Assembly: GCA_002336405.1 (NCBI GenBank)
Contig: DDEJ01000147.1
Coordinates: 1 to 14,467, forward strand
Direction of reading: 5' to 3'
Length of the DNA stretch: 14,467 bases
Source: Rhodobacteraceae bacterium UBA1957
GTDB taxonomy: Bacteria > Pseudomonadota > Alphaproteobacteria > Rhodobacterales > Rhodobacteraceae
The position numbers and the translations under genes were made by a program. Below are positions 7,106 through 14,467 of the stretch, in pieces. The notes beneath the pieces are model-generated. The model was not told where the DNA came from. It saw only the letters and a list, made by a program, of their open reading frames with translations, and did not search any database. Every line of letters starts with the position of its first letter. Within the stretch, counting starts at the first letter, position 1.

Positions 7106-8560
7106 ATGACTTTCATTCAGCCTGTGGCCAGCCATTTTATCAACGGTCGCTATGTGGACGATACCACCGGCCCGGTGCTTGGGTTGATCTATCCTGCCAC
7201 TGGACAACTTTTGGGGCAGTTACACACGGCGACACCAAAAATTGTCGAAGACGCTTTGGCCAGTGCAAAACAGGCACAAAAAGCATGGGCGGCCACCAGC
7301 GGCACCGAACGTGGGCGTATCCTGCGCCGGGCGGCTGATATGATCCGGGCACAGAACCGCGGCCTGTCTGTGGCTGAGACGTATGACACCGGCAAACCCT
7401 TGTCTGAGACGCTTTGTGCGGATGCGACCAGTGGTGCGGATGCGTTGGAATATTTTGGTGGTCTGGCGGGCAGTCTTACCGGCGAGCATATCCAACTGGG
7501 CGAGGATTGGGTCTATACAGTCCGCGAGGCGCTGGGTGTCTGTGTCGGAATTGGCGCATGGAATTATCCCACTCAAATCGCCTGTTGGAAAGCAGCCCCT
7601 GCGCTGGCTTGCGGCAACACAATGGTGTTTAAACCATCCGAGACAACGCCAGTTTGCGCTTTGAAAATTGCAGAAATCCTGTCGCAGGCTGGTCTGCCTG
7701 ACGGGGTGTTTAACGTCATTCAGGGGCAGGGTGATGTAGGGGCGTCTCTGGTGAGCGATGAGCGCGTGGCCAAAGTGTCTTTGACCGGATCAGTGCCCAC
7801 GGGTCGCAAGGTCTATGCCGCCGCCGCCGTAGGCGTCAAACATGTCACGATGGAGTTGGGTGGCAAATCACCGTTGATTATTTTTGGTGATGCTGATGTT
7901 GAAAATGCCGTTGGTGGGGCGATTTTAGCAAATTTTTATTCTTCGGGTCAGATTTGTTCTAACGGCACCCGCGTGTTTGTGCACAAAGACATCAAACAGG
8001 CGTTTCTGTCGCGGTTGATTGCGAGACTAAAGCAGGCGGTGATTGGCGACCCTCTGGATGAGGCAACAAATTTTGGGCCGATGGTCAGCCAACGGCAAAT
8101 AGATATTGCGCAATCCTACATCACCAAAGGCCAGGATGAGGGCGCGCGCCTGGTCTATGGTGGCTCACGGCTGGCCGGCGACGGCTTTTATCTGGAACCC
8201 ACCGTGTTCGCCGATGTGACAGATTGCATGACAATCGCCCAAGAAGAGATATTTGGCCCAGTGATGTCGGTGTTTGATTTTGAGGACGAGGCCGACGTGA
8301 TCAGCCGCGCCAATGCGACCGAATTCGGTCTGTCTGCAGGGGTGTTCACCCGCGATATCAGTCGCGCGCACCGGGTGATTGCGCAGTTAGAAGCTGGCAG
8401 TTGTTTTATCAATTCGTATAATGATGCCCCCGTTGAGGCCCCGTTTGGTGGCACCAAGAGTTCCGGGGTGGGCCGCGAAAACTCTAAAGCGGCGATTGCG
8501 CATTATTCGCAGATGAAATCCGTCTATGTGCGCATGGGCGATGTAGAGGCACCGTTCTGA
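7106..8560 (+). CDS. betB: Betaine-aldehyde dehydrogenase BetB
   Basis: This NAD(P)-dependent aldehyde dehydrogenase oxidises betaine aldehyde to glycine betaine in the cytoplasm. The 484-residue length is normal for BetB. Visible motifs are G-A-W-N-Y-P at 150-155, the cofactor-binding region F-K-P-S-E at 175-179, S-L-T-G-S at 225-229, the general base E250 in M-E-L-G-G-K, the catalytic C284 in G-Q-I-C-S-N-G-T-R, and E-E-I-F-G-P at 380-385. The frame is open further upstream, but AAGGAA at 7094-7099 lies 6 bases before ATG 7106 and the protein aligns in size with the family from there. It lies 50 bases after betC and 22 bases before betA, in one operon. Confidence 0.96.
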   Translation: MTFIQPVASHFINGRYVDDTTGPVLGLIYPATGQLLGQLHTATPKIVEDALASAKQAQKAWAATSGTERGRILRRAADMIRAQNRGLSVAETYDTGKPLSETLCADATSGADALEYFGGLAGSLTGEHIQLGEDWVYTVREALGVCVGIGAWNYPTQIACWKAAPALACGNTMVFKPSETTPVCALKIAEILSQAGLPDGVFNVIQGQGDVGASLVSDERVAKVSLTGSVPTGRKVYAAAAVGVKHVTMELGGKSPLIIFGDADVENAVGGAILANFYSSGQICSNGTRVFVHKDIKQAFLSRLIARLKQAVIGDPLDEATNFGPMVSQRQIDIAQSYITKGQDEGARLVYGGSRLAGDGFYLEPTVFADVTDCMTIAQEEIFGPVMSVFDFEDEADVISRANATEFGLSAGVFTRDISRAHRVIAQLEAGSCFINSYNDAPVEAPFGGTKSSGVGRENSKAAIAHYSQMKSVYVRMGDVEAPF

Positions 8561-8582
8561 TAAAGCGGCCTTGGAGAATATA

Positions 8583-10241
8583 ATGGAAGCTGATTTTGTT
8601 ATTATCGGGGCGGGCAGCGCCGGCTGCGCAATGGCCTACCGATTGAGCGCGACAGGCGCCAGTGTACTGGTGATCGAATTTGGCGGTACCGATGCGGGGC
8701 CGTTGATTCAGATGCCCGGGGCGTTAAGTTACCCGATGAATATGGCGCGGTACGACTGGGGGTATAAGTCCGAACCAGAGCCTCATCTTGGCGGGCGCCG
8801 TCTTGCTTGTCCACGCGGCAAAGTGATTGGCGGCTCGTCGTCAATCAACGGTATGGTTTATGTGCGGGGTCATGCACGGGATTTTGATACATGGTCCGAT
8901 ATGGGGGCTCGTGGTTGGGCCTATGCGGATGTTCTGCCGTATTACAAACGCATGGAATGCTGGGACAGCCGCGGCCATGGCGGTGATGCAAGCTGGCGCG
9001 GCACTGACGGGCCGCTGCACGTCACCCGTGGGACCCGAGAAAACCCGCTGACATTGGCTTTTGTCAAAGCTGGACAACAGGCGGGATACGAGCTGACTGA
9101 TGATTATAACGGCGAAAAACAAGAGGGCTTCGGCCCGATGGAACAGACCACCTATAAAGGTCAGCGCTGGTCTGGGGCGAATGCCTATCTCAAGCCCGCG
9201 CTCAAGCGGCCCAATTGTGAAATGATCCGCGGTTTGGCCGAGAAAGTGATCATCGAAGACGGGCGTGCCGTGGGGGTTCAGGTGCGGCGTGGCGAGCAAT
9301 CTTTACGTATCAACGCCCGTCGAGAAGTGATTATTGCTGCCTCGTCGATCAATTCACCCAAATTGCTGATGCTGTCGGGGATAGGTCCGGCAGCGCATTT
9401 GGCCGAGCATAATATCGCAGTTGTGGCCGACCGCGCTGGTGTGGGACAAAACCTGCAAGATCATCTTGAACTTTATATCCAAATGGCGGCCAGCCAACCG
9501 ATCAGCCTTTATAAATACTGGAACCTTTTGGGCAAGGCCTGGGTTGGCGCCAATTGGCTGTTTGGCCGGCGTGGACCGGGCGCGTCAAACCAGTTTGAGA
9601 GTGCCGCTTTTATTCGGTCGCAGCCCGGGGTGAGTTATCCCGATATTCAGTATCATTTTCTGCCCCTGGCAGTGCGCTATGATGGGCAGGCAGCCGCCGA
9701 AGGGCACGGATTTCAAGCCCATGTCGGCCCGATGCGCAGTGCGTCGAGGGGCGCGGTGAGCTTGCGATCATCCGATCCGTCTGATGCGCCTAAAATCTTA
9801 TTTAATTATATGTCACAGACCAGCGATTGGCAGCAGTTTCGGACATGTATTCGTCTCACCCGAGAGATTTTTGCGCAGGAGGCATTCAAGCCCTTTGTGA
9901 AACACGAAATTCAACCCGGGGCGGCGCTGCAAAGCGACAGTGACCTGGATGGATTTATTTTCGACCATGTTGAAAGTGCCTATCATCCTTGCGGCACGTG
10001 CCGAATGGGCGCGCCGGATGATACATTGGCGGTGGTCGACCCAGAAGCGCGGGTAATAGGGGTCGATAATCTGCGACTGGCTGACAGCAGCGTGTTTCCG
10101 CAGATCCCAAACGGTAACCTCAATGGACCATCGATCATGGTGGGAGAGAAGGCCAGCGATCACATACTTGGAAAAACACCGCTGCCACGATCAAATGACC
10201 GTCCTTGGATTTCGCCACGCACTGACACCGCCCAGCGGTAG
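8583..10241 (+). CDS. betA: Choline dehydrogenase BetA (GMC flavoprotein)
   Basis: The enzyme oxidises choline to betaine aldehyde with FAD and passes electrons to the respiratory chain, probably at the inner face of the membrane. The 552-residue chain starts with the FAD-binding motif G-A-G-S-A-G at 9-14. The GMC signature [14 protein letters not shown] lies at 78-91. The active-site region [12 protein letters not shown] has the catalytic histidine at 468, and N-G-N-L-N-G-P at 510-516 carries the second conserved active-site residue. The start is ATG 8583, with GGAG at 8573-8576 six bases away; a TTG at 8571 in the same frame overlaps that site and is rejected. It is the last gene of the operon. 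Together with BetB it makes glycine betaine. Confidence 0.96.
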   Translation: MEADFVIIGAGSAGCAMAYRLSATGASVLVIEFGGTDAGPLIQMPGALSYPMNMARYDWGYKSEPEPHLGGRRLACPRGKVIGGSSSINGMVYVRGHARDFDTWSDMGARGWAYADVLPYYKRMECWDSRGHGGDASWRGTDGPLHVTRGTRENPLTLAFVKAGQQAGYELTDDYNGEKQEGFGPMEQTTYKGQRWSGANAYLKPALKRPNCEMIRGLAEKVIIEDGRAVGVQVRRGEQSLRINARREVIIAASSINSPKLLMLSGIGPAAHLAEHNIAVVADRAGVGQNLQDHLELYIQMAASQPISLYKYWNLLGKAWVGANWLFGRRGPGASNQFESAAFIRSQPGVSYPDIQYHFLPLAVRYDGQAAAEGHGFQAHVGPMRSASRGAVSLRSSDPSDAPKILFNYMSQTSDWQQFRTCIRLTREIFAQEAFKPFVKHEIQPGAALQSDSDLDGFIFDHVESAYHPCGTCRMGAPDDTLAVVDPEARVIGVDNLRLADSSVFPQIPNGNLNGPSIMVGEKASDHILGKTPLPRSNDRPWISPRTDTAQR

Positions 10242-10249
10242 CGGCTTTT
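10227..10249 (+). terminator. Candidate terminator of the bet operon
   Basis: At the very end of betA, ACCGC (10227-10231) can pair with GCGGT (10235-10239), or CCGC (10228-10231) with GCGG (10241-10244). The latter is followed directly by CTTTTT. The stems are short and overlap the coding end, so this is a moderate-to-weak intrinsic terminator between two convergent genes. Confidence 0.35.
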
Positions 10250-10303
10250 TCTCTGTGGATCTTTTATAAATGATCTTGCGGGAAATAGCTTGCAGTAGGC
10301 TTA

Positions 10304-11569
10304 CTACTTTAAGTCGTTTTCCTGAACAGGATAAAAACTTGCTGTTTTTGCTATTTGGCCTGCTAGCTGTCGCTGGCGCGCAAGCACCAAGAGCATGATA
10401 AAGATACCCGATACAGCTGAACACTCCATCAACCACAGCAGAGGTATCTCGCCCGTGTCGGTCGAGACCATCGCGCCTGCCAATGCCGATAAGGCAGCGC
10501 CCCCCCCGATCATGATTGCGCTGCCTAAGCCAGAGGCGGTCCCAGCCAAATTTGGGCGGACAGAGAGCATGCCGGCGGTTGCATTTGGAATGGTCATGCC
10601 ATTCCCAAATCCAACAAAACACATAAAGCCAAAAAAACTCAGGCTTGAACCATACCCTGCGTAGCTGACGATCAGTGACAGGGCAGATCCTAAGCTGGTG
10701 AAACCAAGGCCGCAAAATACCATGGTGTTGATGCCAAACTTTTCGGACCAACGTCCAGACATAAAGTTGCCTGCAAAATATCCTATTGCTGGTGCGCCAA
10801 AATAAAGCCCGAGTTGTTCAGGAGTGAGATTGAAAATCTCGGTACCAACAAAGGGTCCACCGCCAAGGTAAATGAAAAACGAGCCTGAGCCTAAAGCTGA
10901 GGCAAGGCAATACCCCCAAAATCTTTGCGAACTTAATAGTTGTTTGTATTCAATTACCTGTTTGGGAAAAGAGGTTTTTCCCTTGGGTGCGGTTTCCCCC
11001 AAATCAAACCATGTGAGTATAAAAATACATACTCCTAGGGCGGCTAATAAGATAAATATCGCCTGCCATCCGAAGTATTTATCCAGATAGCCGCCAATAC
11101 CAGGGCCAATCATCGGCGCCACCGCCATGCCCATTGTTACATAAGCTATTTTAGAGGCTGCGGCGTCTTTGCCCACGGTATCGCGCACTATTGCACGCGA
11201 CAGCACCATGGTTGTCGCGGCAAAGGCTTGAACAAAGCGTAATGCGAGAAAGGTTTCGGCATTTGGTGCCCATATTGTCGCCAGAGAGGCAATTATAAAC
11301 AGGACTAAACTGACCAAGATTACCGGCCGCCGACCGATGCGGTCAGAGATTGGTCCGCTGAACAGCTGTAATAGCGCGCTTGCCCCTAAGTAGATTGCGA
11401 CTGATAGGCTCATCACACTGGGTGTGGTGTTGTAATAGGCGGCCATGCTGGGCAGGCTGGGCAGAAAAATATTCATCGCTAAAGCTGAGATGCTGGCAAG
11501 GGCGATCAGAGTGACGATATGCGGTTGCGTGCTTTGGTCAAATAATTGAGCCGGCGCAAAATTCTTCAT
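10304..11569 (-). CDS. Bcr/CflA-family multidrug efflux MFS transporter
   Basis: The 421-residue inner-membrane protein has about twelve hydrophobic helices. The N-terminus carries I-F-L-P-S-L-P at 34-40, the Bcr/CflA equivalent of the D-x-Y-L-P-A-L-P motif, and motif A is at 72-84 (G-P-I-S-D-R-I-G-R-R-P-V-I). R-A-I-V-R-D, typical of this group, follows in helix 4, where drug/proton antiporters carry a conserved arginine. Its likely role is proton-driven efflux of drugs or small metabolites. The gene is convergent with betA and divergent from pccB, with 140 bases to the pccB start. No strong ribosome-binding site precedes the ATG at 11569-11567. A G8 run on the coding strand (10500-10507) encodes three glycines (GGG GGG GGC). 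Confidence 0.88.
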   Translation of the reverse strand: MKNFAPAQLFDQSTQPHIVTLIALASISALAMNIFLPSLPSMAAYYNTTPSVMSLSVAIYLGASALLQLFSGPISDRIGRRPVILVSLVLFIIASLATIWAPNAETFLALRFVQAFAATTMVLSRAIVRDTVGKDAAASKIAYVTMGMAVAPMIGPGIGGYLDKYFGWQAIFILLAALGVCIFILTWFDLGETAPKGKTSFPKQVIEYKQLLSSQRFWGYCLASALGSGSFFIYLGGGPFVGTEIFNLTPEQLGLYFGAPAIGYFAGNFMSGRWSEKFGINTMVFCGLGFTSLGSALSLIVSYAGYGSSLSFFGFMCFVGFGNGMTIPNATAGMLSVRPNLAGTASGLGSAIMIGGGAALSALAGAMVSTDTGEIPLLWLMECSAVSGIFIMLLVLARQRQLAGQIAKTASFYPVQENDLK

Positions 11570-11709
11570 AGGTGTGCTTATGAAAATTGAATGCCATTGT
11601 CCATCGTAATTTAACCGTAGGTTGATGAATTGACCACGGCGGTCTTTCCGATCTTATTGCCTTCCGTATTTTTGTTGATAGATTGCGCCCAGTTGAAAAA
11701 GGAATGGCC
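11570..11709. promoter_or_regulatory. Divergent promoter region, efflux gene / pccB
   Basis: This 140-base divergent gap must hold the promoters of both neighbours. On the plus strand, TTGACC at 11630-11635 is followed after 16 bases by TCTTAT at 11652-11657, a possible pccB promoter. An imperfect dyad GACC-ACGGC-GGTC (11632-11644) overlaps the -35 box and could be an operator. I do not see the TTTGCAAA-type site reported for PccR/ScfR-type regulators of propionate genes. Confidence 0.35.
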
Positions 11710-13242
11710 ATGATTGATGTCCTGCGTGAGTTAGAAAATCGCCGCAAAAAAGCCCGTCTTGGGGGGGGGCAGCGCCGGATAGACAGCCAACACGCCAAGG
11801 GAAAGCTCACCGCCCACGAACGGGTTGAGTTATTATTAGATGAAGCCAGCTTTGAAGAGTTCGATATGTTTGTTTCGCACCGTTGTACCGATTTTGGCAT
11901 GGCAGATAACCGGCCTGCCGGAGACGGCGTGGTCACCGGTTGGGGTACGATAAACGGGCGTATGGTTTATGTGTTTTCACAAGACTTCACTGTTTTTGGA
12001 GGGTCCTTGTCTGAAACACATGCGCAAAAAATCTGTAAGATTATGGATATGGCAATGCAGAACGGCGCGCCTGTGATCGGTATCAATGACTCTGGTGGGG
12101 CCCGTATACAAGAGGGTGTTGCCAGTCTTGCGGGCTATGCTGAGGTTTTTCAACGTAACATTTTGGCCTCGGGCGTGGTGCCGCAAATAAGCTTGGTCAT
12201 GGGGCCCTGTGCCGGAGGAGCCGTCTACTCGCCAGCGATGACGGATTTTATTTTTATGGTGAAAGATAGTTCTTACATGTTCGTGACCGGCCCGGATGTT
12301 GTGAAAACCGTTACCAATGAAGTGGTGACGGCCGAAGAACTGGGCGGCGCGTTGACCCACACGAAAAAGTCATCAGTGGCAGATGGTGCTTTTGAGAATG
12401 ACGTCGAAGCGCTGGTCGAGGTGCGGCGTTTGGTGGATTTCTTGCCGCTGAACAACCGCGAAAAACCCCCCGTACGACCATTTTTTGATGATCCTGCGCG
12501 GGTTGAGCCCTCGCTTGATACGCTCATCCCCGACAATACCAACACGCCGTATGATATCAAAGAGCTGATCTTAAAACTGGCTGACGAGAGTGACTTTTTT
12601 GAAATTCAAGAAGAGTTTGCGCGTAATATCATAACCGGTTTTATACGCCTTGAGGGCCAGACCATCGGCGTTGTGGCAAATCAGCCTATGGTTTTGGCGG
12701 GCTGTCTTGATATTGACAGTTCGCGCAAAGCTGCGCGCTTTGTGCGGTTTTGTGATGCGTTTGAAATTCCCATTTTGACCCTCGTGGACGTGCCGGGGTT
12801 TCTGCCCGGTACCTCGCAAGAATTTGGCGGTGTGATAAAACATGGCGCGAAACTGCTGTTTGCTTACGGCGAGGCGACGGTGCCAAAAGTAACCTTGATT
12901 ACCCGTAAAGCCTATGGGGGGGCCTATGATGTGATGGCCTCAAAACATCTGCGCGGAGATTTTAACTATGCCTGGCCCACGGCTGAGATTGCGGTGATGG
13001 GTGCCAAGGGCGCGACCGAGATTATCCATCGGGCTGATCTTGGGGACAGCGCAAAAATTGCGCAGCATACGCAGGATTATGAAGCGCGGTTTGCTAATCC
13101 TTTTGTGGCGGCCGAGCGCGGTTTCATAGACGAGGTGATCCAACCGCGCAACACGCGCATGCGGATATCGCGGGCCTTTGCTTCACTGCGGGGAAAAAAG
13201 CTGACCAACCCGTGGAAAAAACATGATAATATCCCGTTGTAG
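11710..13242 (+). CDS. pccB: Propionyl-CoA carboxylase beta subunit
   Basis: PccB is the carboxyltransferase subunit that moves CO2 from carboxybiotin on PccA to propionyl-CoA, giving (S)-methylmalonyl-CoA. In Rhodobacterales this serves propionate, DMSP-derived and ethylmalonyl-CoA-pathway metabolism. The protein is exactly 510 residues from ATG 11710. AAGGA (11699-11703) lies 6 bases before that codon but abuts the alternative ATG at 11704. Visible hallmarks are an N-terminal crotonase-type domain with G-I-N-D-S-G-G-A-R at 124-132 and G-P-C-A-G-G-A at 165-171 (acyl-CoA oxyanion site), and a C-terminal domain with V-D-V-P-G-F at 359-364, R-K-A-Y-G-G-A-Y at 399-406 and [11 protein letters not shown] at 421-431. 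A G9 run at 11761-11769 encodes G18-G20. pccA is not adjacent. Confidence 0.96.
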   Translation: MIDVLRELENRRKKARLGGGQRRIDSQHAKGKLTAHERVELLLDEASFEEFDMFVSHRCTDFGMADNRPAGDGVVTGWGTINGRMVYVFSQDFTVFGGSLSETHAQKICKIMDMAMQNGAPVIGINDSGGARIQEGVASLAGYAEVFQRNILASGVVPQISLVMGPCAGGAVYSPAMTDFIFMVKDSSYMFVTGPDVVKTVTNEVVTAEELGGALTHTKKSSVADGAFENDVEALVEVRRLVDFLPLNNREKPPVRPFFDDPARVEPSLDTLIPDNTNTPYDIKELILKLADESDFFEIQEEFARNIITGFIRLEGQTIGVVANQPMVLAGCLDIDSSRKAARFVRFCDAFEIPILTLVDVPGFLPGTSQEFGGVIKHGAKLLFAYGEATVPKVTLITRKAYGGAYDVMASKHLRGDFNYAWPTAEIAVMGAKGATEIIHRADLGDSAKIAQHTQDYEARFANPFVAAERGFIDEVIQPRNTRMRISRAFASLRGKKLTNPWKKHDNIPL

Positions 13243-13254
13243 AGGGGTGTTGTA

Positions 13255-13626
13255 ATGGCGAAACCTAGGTGGCATATCCTGCGGGAAGCGCAGGGTTTGA
13301 CACTGGCGCGTCGATTGCCAGTTCGCTTTGATATCAGCGTTCAGATACCCCTTCCCAAGGCGCATAAGCTATATTTGGCCCAGCAAATCCGGCAAGATCT
13401 GTGGCGTCGTCTTCAAAAGTTGCGCGGGTTCACACCTGTTGTTCAGGTTATAGATTATGACCATGGTCTTTTGGTACGTGCCGGGGGGCAAGTGCAGGGC
13501 GCAGTCCCTAAACAACACGTGGAGGATGAGATCAGAGCTCTGCTGACGAATAGCAGCCATCAATCTCGTTGGCTTACCCAAGCGAGGTTGAGGTTACAGT
13601 CGAACAATTGTCCTAATGAGGGTTAA
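13255..13626 (+). CDS. Conserved-looking unknown protein downstream of pccB
   Basis: The 123-residue product begins 12 bases after the pccB stop and has a strong ribosome-binding site (GAGGGG, 13242-13247, 7 bases from ATG 13255), so it is almost certainly cotranscribed with pccB. It is basic, lacks a signal peptide or membrane segment, and has a mixed alpha/beta look: strand-like R-F-D-I-S-V-Q-I, a helix L-A-Q-Q-I-R-Q-D-L-W-R-R-L, strand-like V-V-Q-V-I-D-Y, then G-L-L-V-R-A-G-G. I do not recognise a domain. Small genes between pccB and pccA are common in this bacterial group as I recall, but their functions are unknown to me. A role linked to carboxylase assembly or propionate metabolism is only guilt by association. 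Confidence 0.75.
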   Translation: MAKPRWHILREAQGLTLARRLPVRFDISVQIPLPKAHKLYLAQQIRQDLWRRLQKLRGFTPVVQVIDYDHGLLVRAGGQVQGAVPKQHVEDEIRALLTNSSHQSRWLTQARLRLQSNNCPNEG

Positions 13627-13851
13627 GCGACTTAAAGCGCGGCCCTTGCGATTTTACAAAGTTGTTTTTTATCAGCCCGTTATTCCACCGAGTTTGGTGA
13701 ATTTTTAATTATGCTAAAAGTATAGAATTTCATTTATCTAAATTCTTAGGTATGTTAACCCTACAATCGGAAGCGCATTCACTTTTTGAATCTGTGACCG
13801 TACAGTCTAAAGATAAGCCATCACGGTTTCTGGATAATTTAGGAGTTTAAA
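13627..13851. promoter_or_regulatory. Intergenic region with possible terminator and promoter
   Basis: The gap is AT-rich and has no ORF of note. CACC (13686-13689) and GGTG (13696-13699), followed by AATTTTT, form a weak terminator-like hairpin that could end the pccB transcript. Downstream, TTGAAT at 13786-13791 and TAAAGA at 13808-13813, 16 bases apart, are a possible promoter for the lipoprotein cassette. Both are resemblance-based and uncertain. Confidence 0.3.
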
Positions 13852-13983
13852 ATGTTGAATAAGTGTAAATTGGTCGTTGTTTTCGGTTTGATTGCTGGCC
13901 TTGCAGCATGTGCTCAACCCGTTGAGCCAGTTAATACAGGCGAGATTACAATGGAACCCACAATGGGTGGTAAGTACAAGTAA
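13852..13983 (+). CDS. Very small lipoprotein
   Basis: This 43-residue protein starts M-L-N-K-C-K, continues with a hydrophobic stretch L-V-V-V-F-G-L-I-A-G (7-16) and has a clear lipobox L-A-A-C at 17-20, so Cys20 should be lipidated after cleavage by signal peptidase II. The mature part is only 24 residues, acidic-to-neutral and probably unstructured, ending G-G-K-Y-K. An AGGAG ribosome-binding site at 13841-13845 sits 6 bases before the ATG. An Ala at +2 (C-A-Q-P) gives no inner-membrane retention signal of the Asp type, so an outer-membrane location is plausible. The role is unknown; it resembles entericidin-sized lipoproteins only in size and lipobox. Confidence 0.75.
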   Translation: MLNKCKLVVVFGLIAGLAACAQPVEPVNTGEITMEPTMGGKYK

Positions 13984-14003
13984 GTTCGCTTGGAGCGGAT
14001 GTC

Positions 14004-14060
14004 ATGCTAACTGCAAAGGCCTGCATGGGCTTTTCATGTTGCTTTGTGGGCCTATGCTAA
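14004..14060 (+). CDS. Cysteine-rich 18-codon mini-ORF (possible leader peptide)
   Basis: Starting at ATG 14004, 8 bases after a GGAG site (13992-13995), an ORF of 18 codons reads M-L-T-A-K-A-C-M-G-F-S-C-C-F-V-G-L-C and ends at TAA 14058-14060. Four of the eighteen residues are Cys, including the adjacent pair 12-13. Its stop overlaps the start of the next gene (ATGCTAA, 14054-14060), which has little ribosome-binding sequence of its own, so translation of the two could be coupled. It might act as a regulatory upstream ORF or as a small peptide. It is too short to be sure that it is translated. Confidence 0.42.
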   Translation: MLTAKACMGFSCCFVGLC

Positions 14061-14401
14061 AGCATCGGCAATTTCCGGGGCGCCTTGCAGGAACTGATTT
14101 TCAGTTTACTGTTCGGCGCGCTAATCCCAGAGGCGTGACGGCTATAACGCGCAGAGAGCGTTATAGTGATCGTAAACCGGCAGACCGCCGGGCAGATACT
14201 GGTTTTGTCAAAGCGCTCTGGGAGTGTTTTGGCGACCAGCCTTTTGTGCGTGGCAACCTTGACGCTGGTCGGCTGAGTTGGTTGTTTGGGCGCGAAGTTA
14301 TCGCGGCGCAAGAACCGTTTGATGCTCAAGATTACGATGCTGAGTTACTTTTAAACGTCTCTCTGGCACGCGGATCGTTTCCCGAAGCTTTTGAGGCTTA
14401 G
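14054..14401 (+). CDS. Unknown soluble protein in the pcc neighbourhood
   Basis: The 115-residue product, from ATG 14054, is Arg-rich at first (H-R-Q-F-P-G-R, R-R-A-N-P-R-G-V, R-R-E-R-Y-S-D-R), then has an aromatic middle (F-V-K-A-L-W-E-C-F-G-D-Q-P-F) and an acidic end (D-A-Q-D-Y-D-A-E-L, finishing S-F-P-E-A-F-E-A). No signal peptide or membrane segment is visible and I do not recognise the family. The frame is open far upstream (to 13892), but that part overlaps the lipoprotein and reads unlike a protein. ATG 14036 is an alternative that would add six residues. Neither start has a strong ribosome-binding site, and the stop of the Cys-rich mini-ORF overlaps 14054, which suggests translational coupling. 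Its link to pccB is positional only. Confidence 0.62.
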   Translation: MLKHRQFPGRLAGTDFQFTVRRANPRGVTAITRRERYSDRKPADRRADTGFVKALWECFGDQPFVRGNLDAGRLSWLFGREVIAAQEPFDAQDYDAELLLNVSLARGSFPEAFEA

Positions 14402-14467
14402 CGTTTCGCAACCGTTCGCTGAAAGAGTGATCGGGTGGCTTTAGGTATTACATGTCCAGCTGATTTT
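14402..14467. other. End of window, no feature seen
   Basis: The last 66 bases after the 115-residue gene carry no ORF or clear signal. The start of pccA, which might be expected nearby in this type of locus, is not recognisable here. Confidence 0.4.

Noticed and set aside
13702..13723. TTAA-like pair resembling a CtrA site
   Set aside because: The spacing (TTAA-N6-TAAA) and second half do not match the TTAA-N7-TTAA consensus.
13892..14401. Long form (169 codons) of the last unknown gene
   Set aside because: Its first 48 or more codons overlap the lipoprotein gene and read unlike a protein; the shorter start at 14054 (or 14036) is preferred.
1..14467. CRISPR array, tRNA or rRNA genes, insertion sequence, prophage or restriction/defence genes
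   Set aside because: I looked for regular repeat-spacer arrays, cloverleaf-like sequences, transposases and their inverted repeats, and nuclease or methylase motifs, and saw none; the window is mainly metabolic and transport genes.

Overview
The window looks like a chromosomal segment of a Rhodobacterales alphaproteobacterium, most likely of the marine Roseobacter group. This rests on recognising the protein families and their layout: a betI-betC-betB-betA choline-O-sulfate operon, a 510-residue propionyl-CoA carboxylase beta subunit followed by several small unknown genes, a YebC/PmpR regulator, and a LysE/ArgO-type exporter. No database search was possible.

Left part (1-2026): a gene-poor leader holds several inverted repeats ahead of a yebC-family gene (352-1092). 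A long AT-rich gap follows, then a 93-residue winged-helix regulator (1519-1800). That regulator is preceded by two identical 14-bp direct repeats exactly 20 bp apart, plus an inverted partial third copy. The stretch 1801-2026 holds no gene I can support.

Transport block (2027-4843): three membrane transporters of unrelated families lie head to tail. They are a LysE/ArgO-type exporter with a TTG start, an EamA/DMT permease and an MFS permease.

Choline block (4844-10241): a 20-bp dyad that strongly resembles BetI operators sits upstream of betI, next to a TATAAT box. Four tightly spaced genes follow: betI (TetR repressor), betC (choline-sulfatase), betB (betaine-aldehyde dehydrogenase) and betA (GMC choline dehydrogenase). 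Together they turn choline-O-sulfate into choline, betaine aldehyde and then glycine betaine, giving an osmoprotectant and a carbon, nitrogen and sulfur source, with repression by BetI. No recognisable choline importer is in the window.

Right part (10304-14467): a Bcr/CflA-type MFS drug-efflux gene on the minus strand is divergent from pccB. After pccB come a 123-residue unknown protein, a promoter-like gap, a 43-residue lipoprotein, an 18-codon cysteine-rich mini-ORF with a good ribosome-binding site, and a 115-residue unknown protein whose start overlaps the mini-ORF's stop. pccA, the biotin-carrying partner, is not in the window.

The least explained parts are the lipoprotein, Cys-rich mini-ORF and 115-aa cassette near pccB, the periodic repeats before the small regulator, the dyad cluster before yebC, and the recurrent 8-9 base G/C runs, three of which lie inside genes as GGG-rich triple-glycine codons.
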